This document shows, in pieces, positions 1 through 11,206 of a DNA stretch of 64,000 nt. Location: assembly GCA_025738555.1 (NCBI GenBank), contig JAOVFP010000010.1, positions 2,976,001 through 3,040,000 on the forward strand, written 5' to 3'. This DNA is from Cyathus striatus. Its lineage: Eukaryota; Basidiomycota; Agaricomycetes; Agaricales; Nidulariaceae. A program made the translations under genes and the position numbers. The first letter of the stretch is position 1, and each line of letters starts with the position of its first letter. Below the pieces are notes generated by a model. The model saw only the letters and a list, made by a program, of their open reading frames with translations. It was not told the DNA's origin and did not search any database.

Positions 1-251
1 ATTTAACCTCTATTTGACTACTACTACTACGGACTTTGTGAAATAAAGACTTCTGTGTTCCTTCCCCTTCATCTACATGTTTCCTGCTAGATAATTTATA
101 AAATTATTGTATTTAAACACTAAATAATGTTAGAACTCGTATTTAGCTTAATCATGTATTGAACTACTGTGGCAATGTGTACATGAAGACATAAGGGAAC
201 ATGCTTCATTTCACAAAGTCCGTAGTAGTAGTAGTCAAATAGAGGTTAAAT
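1..251. mobile_element. MITE-like element with 44-bp perfect terminal inverted repeats
   Basis: Bases 1-44 and 208-251 are exact reverse complements (outer end ATTTAACCTCTATTTGAC). They enclose about 160 bp of AT-rich DNA with no coding potential. This is the form of a non-autonomous DNA transposon, or of a long-stem palindrome. The left end coincides with the window edge, so a target-site duplication cannot be tested and the element may extend further left. No second copy was seen in the window. Confidence 0.75.
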
Positions 252-849
252 AAAGTGAAGCACGTTATCTATACAAGACTGAATAGCCTACCAGTTAAGT
301 ACATATGGTTAAAAACTCTACTTATATGTGGGTATCGTCGTTGGGGACCATTTATTTGAAAGGATTCATTACATTTCCCATAGATTTGATTTTTATTGAT
401 TCAGTTACGGTATTGATTCTGTTTATTGAATGATTTCGCACTTTGGATAATAGATCCCAACTAGTCATCAGGAAATACCTCATTGGCACAATTAGCAGAA
501 TTAGCAGAATATCAGCCAATATAAGCGAAATATAAGCCACTATAAGTTCAATAAGGAGAATTAGCTAAATAAACTTACCCCCTCCCTTATTGCATACATA
601 ATAAGGTAGTATTAGTTCAGTTAAGGTGATATTAGGTTGAGATATGTAGAACATAGATACTTATTATACCACCTTTGTTCTGATTTGGCTACTCATTTTC
701 ATGCATTAGAATGCTTTAGGTACACTCATTCACTAATGTTCCTCATGCATTCAAAGTGGGATTAATTAATCCAGGTCATACATGCAACTACATAATAACT
801 AGCATGAACAATACCATAACGGCACCTAATATCCTACCACATGTAATTC
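252..849. other. AT-rich DNA without a recognisable gene
   Basis: Mostly AT-rich sequence with short internal repetition (GCAGAATTAGCAGAAT-type) near 490-560. Nothing coding is supported; the only open frames are short and without motifs. Confidence 0.5.
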
Positions 850-1720
850 ACCTCACCTTCCCCAGTGGAATGGAAATCCAACCAGTGTTCATCAACAGAC
901 CTCCATAATTCCACACTCAACAGGGAGCCCTGTATTGTCATCATGAAGCAAGAGAGGAAGGAGGGACTGGCTGACGTTGTTGAGATGCAGGGATGAGGAG
1001 AGAGGAATGAGGGAGTTGAATGACATAACCTCAACACCATTCTTGCCTGTGGCTTCATCATTTTCATGTCGCAAAGGAGGAGGGGGGCTTGGTAATATGG
1101 TGAAGAGGGGTGGTTGCAAGTGAGACAACATAGTGTCATGCCTATGATGTGGTGGGGACATGGGACAGCAGGGAACATTGGGGTGGTTGTGAGCGAAACA
1201 ACAGTAGAGAACAGTGGCTTTATGAGTGATGTCACTACCTACAATGCGTAAACAGCACAGTGGGGATGTGAGACAGGGGGGAACATTGAGGGGAGCTGAT
1301 AGATTTGACTTACATGACAATATGTGCCTTGAGGGCTGTGCAACGTGGCATTGAGAGAGATAGGTGTTGGGAGAAACTAGTATTGATGATGTGGGTGGTG
1401 AGCGAAATACGAGTCCCTCTTGTGTGCATAATGATATGGAAGGCCTGAGAGAGAGGGAGAGAAGCAATGAGCAGAGCAAGGCTTAGGCAGAGCATGATGG
1501 TGGGGATGGTTGGTTGAAGCAAAGTTGAAGTCCAGACTCTGAAGTGCTGACATGTTGCAAATGCATTGGCAATGGGCATGTTGATGTGGAAAGTCACATG
1601 ATCGGTCCGGAGTGCCCTGGGAAGCCCTGAGCGGGGTTTGAAACAACTTAACCATTATGGCACTGTTAGTAGTGATACAAAGTCCTGACTCTTGTTGACT
1701 TGTCATTTCTTGCAATATTC
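850..1720. repeat. Repeat-derived G/A-rich segment, related in texture to 52.8-54.5 kb
   Basis: This segment is rich in GAGGAGGGA, GGGACATGG and GATGCAGGG motifs. The same motifs recur in a similar order around 52.86-54.50 kb, so both are probably decayed copies of one dispersed repeat. Long minus-strand open frames exist in three overlapping registers but have biased, low-complexity composition and no domain. They look like by-products of purine/pyrimidine strand bias. Confidence 0.45.
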
Positions 1721-2634
1721 AACTGAGAGTTGATGTCAAGTGTCATCGCCATTGATCTCATTAAGGCAAGTATTTATCTGTTTCCTCACTTCAGTCCTGA
1801 GGCACCAGAGAGCTGGATGTCTAGCAATGTACTAGAAGAATGCAATAAATTTTATGTTAATCCTGTTAATGATAGATTTCAATATGCTAAAGCAGTGTAA
1901 TCTATAACTGTGCAATGATAATAATGTAACTAAATATATCTTAATGTCCCTAAAATAAATAAAGATAAGGGGAGTGCTAGTATTGTCTGAACTTATATCT
2001 CTTTAAACTCACAAATGAGTGAATATTAAGATGAAATAAGTTAGAAATAAGTTGTTTTAAAACAAGGGTCATCCTTACTTACATTAAAATGTACTAATTT
2101 CACTAATCATGCCAATGAGGATTTTCCTGATGCTATACTTATATTCAATGATTTCATACTTCACATGATAGATCCCAATTATATATTCAATGATTTCTAA
2201 CTACATACTTATAATTGATTTCAGAGGAATACATTGATTGCACCAACTCAAATTGCAATCAATCAAGCTCCCAGTGGTGAAACATTGCACACCCCCACTG
2301 CTTACTGATAGCAATCAATCGCAAAGACAGCCACTGGTGTTCATCTAAACTCATACATTTAACAGCAACTTCAATACTGATAAAGGAACACTTGGAGCAT
2401 CCACATTTTCAGGCACAGTAGTATGGAAAGTCTAATGACCATGCTCAAACACATCAAATATAATTGAGCTCCGGCATCCAGCACTGCAGCTTCTCGGTTG
2501 GAATTTCAGGTTTGCTTAGTGTTCTCAGGATTGCTTATGTGAGATCTAAGGCCAGAGTGAAGCGTGGTCATATGGTATGCCAATAACTAACCAAGTATAT
2601 AACTAGTATATATGTGTGCTCACAATGTGCTTAA
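1721..2634. other. Non-coding, AT-rich; contains one oxidoreductase fragment
   Basis: Apart from the GMC remnant listed at 2361-2420, no gene, RNA or repeat could be recognised. The sequence ends at the start of an LTR. Confidence 0.45.
2361..2420 (+). pseudogene. 60-bp fragment of a GMC oxidoreductase gene
   Basis: The plus strand reads NSNFNTDKGTLGASTFSGTV. This matches the NTDKGT(I/L)GxSTF segment of the two complete GMC oxidoreductases in this window (minus strand, near 27.9 and 39.1 kb). Nothing before or after it could be matched, so it is an isolated exon-sized relic of a third copy. Confidence 0.7.
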
Positions 2635-3119
2635 TGTTACGATAAAGTTCTGATTGGGACGTTTATCGTACAAGTCCGATAGTCACATGATTTTACAAGT
2701 TTCAAAGAACAAGTAGATCAGTGTATCGAGTTCGAGTCTCTATTCACGTGCTCTTAAGTTGATTAGACTTAAGTACGAGCGAAGTGAATGAATCAAAGTA
2801 AAGCTAGTTCGATTTAAGCTGAAGCTTGCGCTCTACAGCCCAAGTTGCTACCATTTAAATACAACAGGATTGTACTAATAATAAGTAGGAATGTAACCAA
2901 ATATGTTAAGATGCTATGCATCAACTGCGCATTGCTGCGGCGCAGTAAGAAGAAGGAAAAGTATACTAAGTAAAGTCAATGACTTAAGACGAGTTAAGAA
3001 TGGAATGACAGTCGTGTAAGTAAAGAAGTAAGGTGTTTGGTATCAAGGATGATACCAAACAAGTCATCGAAATGTAAAGAAAACATACGTAAATAGTAAA
3101 TGTAAAGAAAATCGTAACA
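2635..3119 (-). repeat. LTR of a retrotransposon (485 bp)
   Basis: The unit begins TGTTACG and ends CGTAACA, the TG...CA termini of LTRs. It aligns end to end with a second copy at 53356-53839. On the minus strand it lies directly after a purine tract (GAGAGGATAA) and 3' of a gag fragment, the arrangement expected for a 3' LTR of a minus-strand element. The 5-bp flanks (CTTAA and TTATC) do not match, as expected when one side is element interior. Confidence 0.85.
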
Positions 3120-3164
3120 TTATCCTCTCATTAAAGTGTGAAGTTCACCATAACTTCACTAATA

Positions 3165-3758
3165 TCAGTTGCCCGGATAGAAGTCCCCGAGGACGTCGTA
3201 GTCATCTGGATCCTCTGTCTTGAGGAGGTGTTCCTCCCATGCCTGTTCCCCTGACTTACCATTGGGTCGAATTCCGCAGAAGTAGTACTTCTCCGATTTG
3301 ACCCTCCTGCCTCTCTCTCTCTCCTGTCGTTCCTCCCTGTGGGAACGGAACCCCTTCCCATCCTTCGACTCCCCCTGCCCCAGGATCTTACTCCATCGTT
3401 CGGTGTAACAGAATCCCTTGTAATGCGAGGCGCAGCCGTCCTTTCCACAGGGATCCGGGCTGATGGACCTAGAATCTGCCTCCACGTGCTTCTTCGTTCG
3501 GGAGTATATGGTGGTAAGGGGGTGTCTCTTCGTGGAGGGGTACGGTCGTTGTGGAGCGAAGTGATTGGGACAAGCTGGGGCGGTGTGCCCGGGGGCGTTT
3601 CGATAACAGCGGTTGCACCGATAGTCTGGGCAGTCCTTCTTAACGTGTGTTGTGCTCCCGCAGAGGAAACAGTGTTGATCGGGGTTGGAGGTGGACTTCT
3701 GGAAGGGAGGGCACTCGTCGGGTAGAGTGTTGCTGGTGGTGGCGAGAGGGGGCACCAA
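3165..3758 (-). mobile_element. Retrotransposon gag-like fragment with zinc knuckles (197 aa)
   Basis: The minus-strand frame contains a CX2CX4HX4C zinc knuckle (CFLCGSTTHVKKDC) and, about 6 residues on, a second variant knuckle (CNRCYRNAPGHTAPAC). A basic, arginine-rich tail follows. This is typical of the nucleocapsid end of fungal LTR-retrotransposon Gag. It is truncated at the 5' side, where it abuts the body of a DUF6533-type gene near 3780. It runs straight into the 3' LTR with only 45 bp between its stop and the LTR. Protease, reverse transcriptase and integrase are all absent, so this is either an internally deleted copy or a non-autonomous gag-only element. Confidence 0.75.
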
Positions 3759-3786
3759 GGTGTCGCTGGTTGTGAAGGAGCCTGAC

Positions 3787-4608
3787 TATCTCCATATATA
3801 AGTTTTGTATTCATTTTAATGTTTGGTATGAATGACTCACATTTTGCTGTTTTTATAGCCATCCCACCTATAACATATGCAGGTGTCCAACACATTATGT
3901 AATAGATTGGAAGGAAGCATGTCGACCATTTACTTTTCCCCCAAACAGCCCAGATACGGATCGTCAATATTACTGTAACAGTAATTGCATTACACTCTGT
4001 TATTTAAAGGTTATTCACTGCCTTGCCTTCAGCAATGCTCATTCCCACGAAAATAAGCCCTGATGGACCGGTGTCAATTATATATACGACATCATGTGGA
4101 AGACATACATACATGTGGTGACGATGAAGAGATTGTGACACTCTTTAGCTGAGAGGTGCGGGGAAAAATGGCCTGATGGATACAGTCTGTATTAGTAACA
4201 TATTAAAAGTGTCGAATGATATAACAAACGCAAGATCATTAGAGAAATTTCAACAAAGGGAAGGTATCTCGTTATTATGTATATTGTCTTTATGAATGTC
4301 CAAGGAGCATTCCAGACAAATTTAACTTCGAGATCAAGAGTAATGAAATATTCGTAAAGCTACACAGGCCATTCATTAGCAACCAGTAGCAATATGGTAT
4401 TTGATGCAGCTCACAAGTAAACAAAAACCCGAAACTGTTAATCTGTGCTTAGCCATTGATTTTGTTGAGATTGAATAGACTCGCCATGTACGTACTTACA
4501 GGAAATATTTCAGAAATTATCATATGATATAATAAAAGGACATACAGTGACATTTTGCTGGTGCTTCAAAGCTAGGATAAGATCGGTCAGGTTGGAGGAA
4601 TTTGACAT
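3787..4608 (-). pseudogene. DUF6533-type membrane protein gene, copy A, C-terminus lost
   Basis: The gene starts at 4608 (MSNSSNLTDLILALKHQ...). A 20-nt micro-exon follows at 4415-4434. Next is the hallmark exon LYEYFITLDLEVKFVWNAPW...TRYLPF around 4360-4250, the start of the DUF6533 family signature. A later exon gives ILTIRIWAVWGKSKW and CWTPAYVIGGMAIKTAKC (about 3985-3840). At about 3780 the coding sequence is interrupted by gag/LTR DNA and the C-terminal exons seen in the sister copy at 11.2-12.8 kb are missing. DUF6533 proteins are predicted multi-pass membrane proteins of unknown function, expanded in Agaricomycetes. Because the N-terminal exons look intact, a truncated product is possible. 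Confidence 0.75.
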
Positions 4609-5236
4609 ACTAGTTTTGTGGCAGGCCAAAGAGTCGATCTCAACTTAAATATACCAGTGTCAGAAGTTACTATGCTATTTGGGGTAGCAACAAATTTCGT
4701 TGGGTTCATCAATCCAGTTCTAGCATCACCATTACCAGAGCTATTTGTGGCAAGTAGGTCAAATCTTTTACTAAACCTATACAACTTGGTGTGGTTATCA
4801 ATTACATCTGCGTCTGCACTTCGACATAGTACTCTAATGTTACACGATAAGCATATACAAGTCTACGCCAAGATACGAGTGTATAAAATGTGATTAGTAT
4901 AAACCTTGGAATGGTGTTTGCAACTGTAGTTGTATTCTATTTATTACTGGTAGCAATCTAATCAATTTCTCACAGGCTTTCACTGCTTCATATCTATGTA
5001 TGGATCCTAACTTTCTGGATCATGGTACCGACCGGTCTTCCGATCACCATGGATAATTTCGAAAAAGAACCCGGCAACTAATTGGAAGTACTTATTGGCA
5101 AGCATGCAGTGAACACGAGGCAACTCAGTTTAAGTACATAATATGAATCGATAGATGTTCGGAACGAGTTACCAGTGGTCCCTTTCCGATAAGTACTAGT
5201 TAGAACGCATTCATTATGCTATGATACACTAGAAAG
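4609..5236. other. Spacer between DUF6533 copies A and B
   Basis: No gene is seen. The stretch is homologous to 12.78-13.23 kb, both containing the passage around TTTCACTGC(T/C)TCATA. It holds the 5' flank of copy A and the 3' flank of copy B. Confidence 0.5.
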
Positions 5237-6815
5237 TTATTTTATGCTGCCAGTAAATCCGATCTTATGGGTAGCAGAGGTATACAATTCATCTCCGTTA
5301 CGTTGGCATTGTCCCATTTCACGTAAATGGAGAACTACCCTACAGGCCAAGTTTGCCCGAATGACCCGTCCCGTACTATGGAAATGTTTGTGTATGGATT
5401 AAAAGAGGAAAGTTTAAACTTACAATATGACAACATCAAAGTAGTCTGGCTATCATTTATTATCAGAAATTGTATTTTGATGATGAGTTAAGCCATGGTA
5501 CACTCACCGGCAATGTAAGACTGGTGAGTAGATTTGCCAAGGATAAAACTGATAAAATTACAATGAGATATATGAGGGTTATCTGTACAACAAAGCCTTG
5601 ACTACTCACTGAATAGAAATAAGTAGTAGATAATTCCTACATGTGGTGAAATATTAGAATCAGAGGGAGAATAATATGATGCAGGAAAATTCATACCATC
5701 CCTATACATGGTCCTCGTCAGCTGTGACCTTCCATTTTGTTTAACTAGAAGATACATAAAGATGAATTGTTTATAAAGAGATGTAGTCTAACTCACAACC
5801 ATTCACTGCCGGAATGAACATGAGTGTCATTATCACTGTTCAACAAAGTTCTATCAAATCCGAATTTAAACAAAATTTGAAAAATTTCACCAATGTCATA
5901 TACTAAAAGGATTGTCCATGCTGTAGAGATTTTGAGACTATTGATTTTGTTTGACACTAAACACCCTCTTGAAATAAGATACTGATAGTCAACTATAAAT
6001 TTTTATATATTACTCTTATATTACTCTTGTGTTATATAACAGTATGAAGGACTCACACTTTGTCGCGCGTACAGTCGTTCCAACTAAAGCATATACAGGA
6101 AACCAACACGTGATGAAAAAGATTGGGAGGAAGAATGTGGACCATCTACTTTTTCCCCAAACAGCCCAGACGCGCACTGTGAATATTACTGTGACCGTTA
6201 TTGTATTGTGCTCTCTTGTATGGAATAATTTACTATCTTACCTTCTGCAATGCTCATTCCTGCCAGAGCAAACCCTAATCCGGATAAAGTCAACTTTATA
6301 TGCTACATAAGAATATAGACAGACTCACATGCGATGACATTGATGAGACTATGACACTCTTTAGCTGAAAGGTACGGATAGAAATGCCCTATTAGAAGTA
6401 AATCAACAACTTTCGATATATTATTAAAAGAAATAACCAACGCAGGATTACTAGAGAGGTATCGCTGAAGGGGAGGTATCTCGTTATTAGATATACAATC
6501 TTTATAAATCCCCAAGGAGCACCCCAGATGTATTTAAGTTCGAGGTTAATAGTAATGGAATACTCGTATAGCTGTCATTCATCAGCAACAAGCCATAAGG
6601 TAGTAATTGATGCAGCTCACGAGGAAACAAATATTCGCAACTATTAATCAGTGTTTAGCAATTAAATACGTAGAGATTAGATACTAGACTTGCCATGAAC
6701 ATACTTGATAGAATGAATGTAAATTATTCAGAAATTATTTTCGGGGAATGAAAAAACATACACTGATAGTTTGCTGGTGGTTCAAAGTATCGATTTGGAT
6801 GGGGGAATCGGCCAT
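5237..6815 (-). CDS. DUF6533-type multi-pass membrane protein, copy B
   Basis: The start at 6815 (MADSPIQIDTLNHQQ...) gives exon 1 ending at 6758, and a 20-nt micro-exon lies at 6621-6640. The DUF6533 exon begins at 6571 (LYEYSITINLELKYIWGAPW, then TRYLPF). Further exons encode VIFTVRVWAVWGKSRW with a following Cys/Trp-rich helix (about 6195-6050), NGRSQLTRTMYRDGMN (about 5760-5700), and a last exon with ANLACRVVLHLREMGQ ending in TAA at 5237. Several strongly hydrophobic exons fit a seven-helix protein. The cellular role of the family is unknown. I found no stop or frameshift in the exons I followed, but not every splice site was resolved. The gene is the tandem neighbour of copy A on the same strand. 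Confidence 0.65.
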
Positions 6816-8447
6816 GATTTTGTCGTAGACTAAGGAGTCACTCTCAACTTAAATATTGTGCTCATTACTGTGAGGCGCCTTGTTATTTGCGGCAGCATCA
6901 TTATCAAGGATTGTTGGTGATTGATTGATCCCCTAACTTGTACGTATACTCATTATTTACCTTCAACATTACTGCTACTAGAGCTCGATTGGGACTGCCA
7001 TTCTACTTTTACTCGTTGTAATCTTATCAATTACACACGAATCACGCGCTAGTGTTCACTGCCACGTAGAATATTAACTTCCGGAGAATATCATCAACTT
7101 CTGACTGCTTTGGATAATTTTCCGAACAGAACAAGAGCCTTCATTAATCAACTCGGTCATGGACTGAAATAATGTTGAATTCTACAATACAAATTTGGTA
7201 CCTTTACAGTCCAGACTGTACGTCCTTTGGTTAACATCGATGAAAAACTTTACACCACACACAGCCTAACAGGAATATTCTGGTAGGTCTAAACTGCTTT
7301 AGATACTTATTCGGATTTGATATATCAGTCACGGATTCGCTTAATTGTGCATAATAATTATAATATGTTTTGTATAGACAGATATTTAATTAAACTTCGT
7401 AATGTATCATTGTAAGTACTAATATACGAATGATTTCTGCAAATTATAATCAAGTAGTAACAAGTTTAAGTAGGGCACAGTGCAGACACAGTGATGTTAA
7501 GTACCAGAATAAAGGATGATAGTACGTAGCCAACGCGAAATGATCAATGATGTGGAAGCTGAGCACCAGTCTAGTGCATCTGTAAGTTATATGGACTCCT
7601 CTGTAGTAAGCATAAGTAGTTTGGGCGCTGATGTAATTTCGACGATGCCCCATCCCTTAGAATGTACATCAAAATCAACGCCGGCATAATATCTTCAAGT
7701 GGCGTGAGTAGGGCATGCAATAACCACAGCCAGCACACGCCACCAACTCCATCAGTCCAGTCACGATAATTAAAGGCGTCTCATTCGCATCGATTTCTAT
7801 ACTATCGCTTCAAGATTATCCCGTTGTTCTGGGGATGATAATCAAACGAGTCAATGAGCTCTTATAACAAAAAGCCACATATCTCGAGCCACTCATTATC
7901 CATTATCCATTATCCATTGCAACTTGAATTGAATTGTAGAAATAAGTATTCCGTTATCGCCGTGCGGTGCGTCACATAAACGGACGAACGGCTGTCGTGT
8001 CAATATTGCAGCATAATACACTAAGATCCGTATCATAATCCAGCCAATCCCTACGATCCCAGCTCTGGAGTCCGTATATCAAGACCTTAGTTTTTGCGCG
8101 ATTAATGCTGTTGCACGGGATGCAGCTCTTGATTATACAATCCCTACTCTATCGCTACAAACGTTTTGAAATCGGCTGTAATCTATCAAACTGAAGACTT
8201 GTAAATCGAGAAAATTAGAGTAGTTGAGCGAATGTTGACACTCTTTTGTGGAGTGCAATATGTCGTAGGTAAATGCCCTGCGACTTGCACTTGCTATACT
8301 GAATCCCTTGAAGCTTTTCTCCTGCGAATAGTGAATGTTAAACGTGAAACCAATAAGCGCTCAACGATTATCCAATCCCTGGCCTGTCGCAAAAAATTCC
8401 GCATATCAATGAGCAATGCTTGGTCTTGTGCTCTGATTTGGGTTCAG
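6816..8447. other. Intergenic spacer between DUF6533 copy B and the PPR pseudogene
   Basis: No gene recognised. Parts match 15.65-16.80 kb (for example around 7470-7530 and 8025-8085), so it is the spacer of the duplicated block. It contains ATTATCC repeated three times near 7895-7920. Confidence 0.5.
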
Positions 8448-8882
8448 TGGATACCTTCCCGTAAGGATCTATTGGAGGTTTTTCCGAATAGATTGCTATA
8501 GGTGACTGTGTGCCGAGATTCCGAAGCCCGCTTAACCTCGCTTACCGAAAATTTCAAATAAGTCAGACTTACAGACGATCAATAGATTTTGAAGTCTGTA
8601 GAGGCCTCAGGACCCCTCTCCAAACTTCAAAAACTCGAATAAACCTCGCTTAAGCACCCTTGGCAGCCTATATCTTAGATACCATCAGAATATCCCTCCG
8701 CAAAAGGATGTAAGGTTTCTCACGGCGCGCTGCCGCATATTTACATCAGCTATCTGTGAGTCGCAAAATCTTTTGGCAACATGGCTTACGGGTATCAGAA
8801 TTTCTCCCCAATAGAATTTCGAACTCCGTTCTATCCATCTATTATGATCTATTCACAATAGATTCTTACGGGGAGGTATCCA
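8448..8882. mobile_element. 435-bp MITE present in unit 1, absent from unit 2
   Basis: The ends read TGGATACCTTCCCGTAAGGA and, reverse-complemented, TGGATACCTCCCCGTAAGAA, an inverted repeat of about 25 bp with three mismatches. The homologous site of unit 2 (about 16815-16840) reads GCTCTGATTTGG straight into TTGTGAGAGAG without this DNA, which is an empty site. A second, inverted and CpG-depleted copy lies at 52.2-52.7 kb. There is no transposase. The target duplication is not clear because the empty site has diverged. Confidence 0.8.
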
Positions 8883-9131
8883 GTTGTGAGAGAGAATCAA
8901 TTGAAACGGTTTCCAGACGGAAGCAAAATGAGTCAACTCACTCACGTGACATTCCGTCAGTTCCCGATCGGCAGTTAAAAGTTTGATGGTACGAAAGCGC
9001 ACGGCATCAGTTTCAACTTTCCCAGCGCGCATTGGCAACGTCCAGACAAGTTCTCGGTTGCCGTCTCTTGTCTTCTCCCCTCAAGTCAGACCTGGTCTGA
9101 CTCCAAATTAGACGTCGCGTCAGGCGACAGA

Positions 9132-11033
9132 ATGTTGCCCAAAGTCGCAACCCACATCCTCCATTCTACATCCCGCGCTGCTGCCTCCATCCACTCCCAG
9201 ACACACCCTCAGGAATGTGCTCCAGCTCCAGTCTTCGGGCCCCTCGGGCTCTGGTTCTGGTAGGGGCAGCAATGCAGGTGGGCCTGGTGCGAAGCAGACA
9301 GGGAGTCGGTTTTATAGCTACAACGTATGATTTCCTTTTTTTTTGTGTTTTTTTTTCTTTTGTTGAAAAGGGATGTAGGGCGCTGGTCGCGCGGTGACGC
9401 AGGCGAACGCAGTCACTTCTATCGACGGAGAATTCATCCAACAGGACGAGCCAGACGAGCACACGCCTCGAAGGGCACTCTCCTCCAAACTACGCACACG
9501 TATTCGTAGCTCAAGCCTCTCAACCCCCGTCAACGGGCGCCGCGAGCGCGGTGAAAAACTAGGTGTCCTGCGCACCGTCCAAATACACACTCGGTCCCGC
9601 CATGTCTTTGCTCCCAACACCAACGTGGAAGAGCAAGACGACTCAGCGTTGGATACGGATGACTTGCCTAACAAATTGTTGGATACGCCCAGGATGGTTC
9701 TGCGTCGCAATTCAACGTCGTCGTCGGATGGGTTCGAGAGTATCTCGTCCACGAGGCCTACTTCCCGGTGTATATTCCTGACGAACCCTCCTGGGACCAT
9801 TTGAAGACGTTCAATCAGATGGTCGTGGGGTATTTCCATCTCGATGTCCCTGAGAAGGTGGTGTGGATTATCGAGACGATATTAGTTGCTCCAGAGAAGG
9901 AGGGGCATTTCTATATGCCTCATACTGCTTCGTCTTATACCACTGTCATTTCGGACTTTTGCGATACTGGCGATGTTTCTTCACCTTTATCGTGGTTTGA
10001 TCGGTTGATTGGGCACGGGAACGCTAGTGAAGGTCCTTACGCTAGCTCTGCTGCGCCTATCAAGCCTGATATGGTCGCTTGGTCTGTTATCCTCGATAAA
10101 CTCGCTCGCGAAGGCATGGTAGATGATTTTAATCGACTCTTTGAAGATCTTGTTCGGAATCACCAGGTGTATCATGTTAAACTGCGTCCTGCGGACCGCA
10201 TGCTAGTTCTCGGTTCTCGCAGCCAACCTCAACGAAATCAAGCATATTCCCAAAGAAGAGGCTTGGAAACGCTTAACAAGTGTGATAAATGTTCTCTCGG
10301 ACGACGTACCCTCCTTGCTCCAAGTCGAAGCGCTCACGGAGATCGTGGAGGAGTATATTGTGCATGGTGCTTATGAGCTTATTGATTCGCCGCTTTGGAG
10401 GCTTATTAATATCGCGGAATGCACGATGAAGAAGGCTCCGGAGAGTGTGACGCTTAGTGTTGTTTGACATACCCAGGGGTCTGTTGTTAGGATTGCCGAA
10501 GCGGTTTATTCGAAAGCTAGTAAGGGTGGTGTTATGCCTTGGGAGCTTGCTTTGAGGCTTGCGGAGATGCATGCTGCGTTCGAAATTGTGCATAAGCATA
10601 CGCAGGCTGTGGAACTTGTAAGGTCGTAGACTCGTATCTCTCCGCGAAGGAGGCTGGGAATGTTGTACGGTTGAGTGGGAAGTCGTTTGTTCCGCTGTTG
10701 GATGCGGCGCAGCATGTGCTTTCGGGTTCTCTGCGCTACGAGGCGGGGTATAATGTTGATGTGACCGTGGAGGATTTGGTGGGGATGTTACGGGTCTTAA
10801 GGGAGAGTGGACTTGAGGTGGAGGTTTCGCTGATGTTGAGGAAGAGGCTTGCTCAGAGTTTGGCGGAGGGGATTGAGTTGGGACGGTTGCATGGTTTGGT
10901 GGGGAGAGGTGTTATGCTGGATGTTGTGAATGATGCTATTGCGTTTGCGAGGGGCCTGGAGATGATGGAGGTGAAGAAGAAAAGGACTGAGAGGGTTGTT
11001 CAGAGGGTGGAGAACGAGAACGAGAGGAAGATT
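9132..11033 (+). pseudogene. PPR protein pseudogene (decayed copy of 17080-21381)
   Basis: The segment is close to the first 60% of the intact PPR gene, including the leader MLPKVATHILHSTSRAAASI and the first intron (T-rich, at about 9326). Lesions seen directly are: a 2-bp deletion near 9203 (ACAC against ACACAC); a deletion of about 0.8 kb at about 9765, joining sequence equivalent to 17714 and 18516; several frameshifts around 10210-10240; a stop created near 10465 (GTTTGA for GTTAGG); an 8-bp insertion near 10627; and loss of everything after the lysine/glutamate-rich stretch at about 11033. It has no chance of giving a full product. Confidence 0.9.
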
Positions 11034-11206
11034 GCTATGTGTATTATATTAGGTCCTCCAACTGCCTTGAATAATTTTAAAAACGAAAAATAAACCGTGA
11101 TTCATTGTAAATGTTTATAAGTATGCAGTGAACATGAGGTAATTTGATAGGCTTGACTTAATATATTGTCAACATTTACATGAAGATATAATATGACACC
11201 AGGAAG

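Larger units (their letters stand above)
3787..11033. repeat. Segmental duplication, unit 1 (DUF6533 genes + PPR pseudogene)
   Basis: The order is two minus-strand DUF6533 genes, a non-coding spacer, then a plus-strand PPR copy. The same order recurs at 11.97-19.80 kb with offsets of about 7.9-8.4 kb. Matching anchors are 3787 with 11968, the start codons 4608 with 12774, the spacer around 8025 with 16441, and 9132 with 17080. Unit 1 additionally contains the gag/LTR insertion and a 435-bp MITE. Confidence 0.8.

Noticed and set aside
834..1715. Overlapping minus-strand open frames of 95-195 residues
   Set aside because: Three registers are open at once in a purine-biased repeat; no motif or conserved exon is seen.
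3131..3967. A 278-codon minus-strand gene
   Set aside because: It starts within a DUF6533 exon and runs through the gag region in a non-gag register, so it is a fusion by insertion. Kept as a finding, not as a gene.
9215..9839. Several open frames on both strands around the start of the first PPR copy
   Set aside because: All are fragments or shadows of the decayed PPR pseudogene; the same shadows occur over the intact gene at 17.1-17.9 kb.
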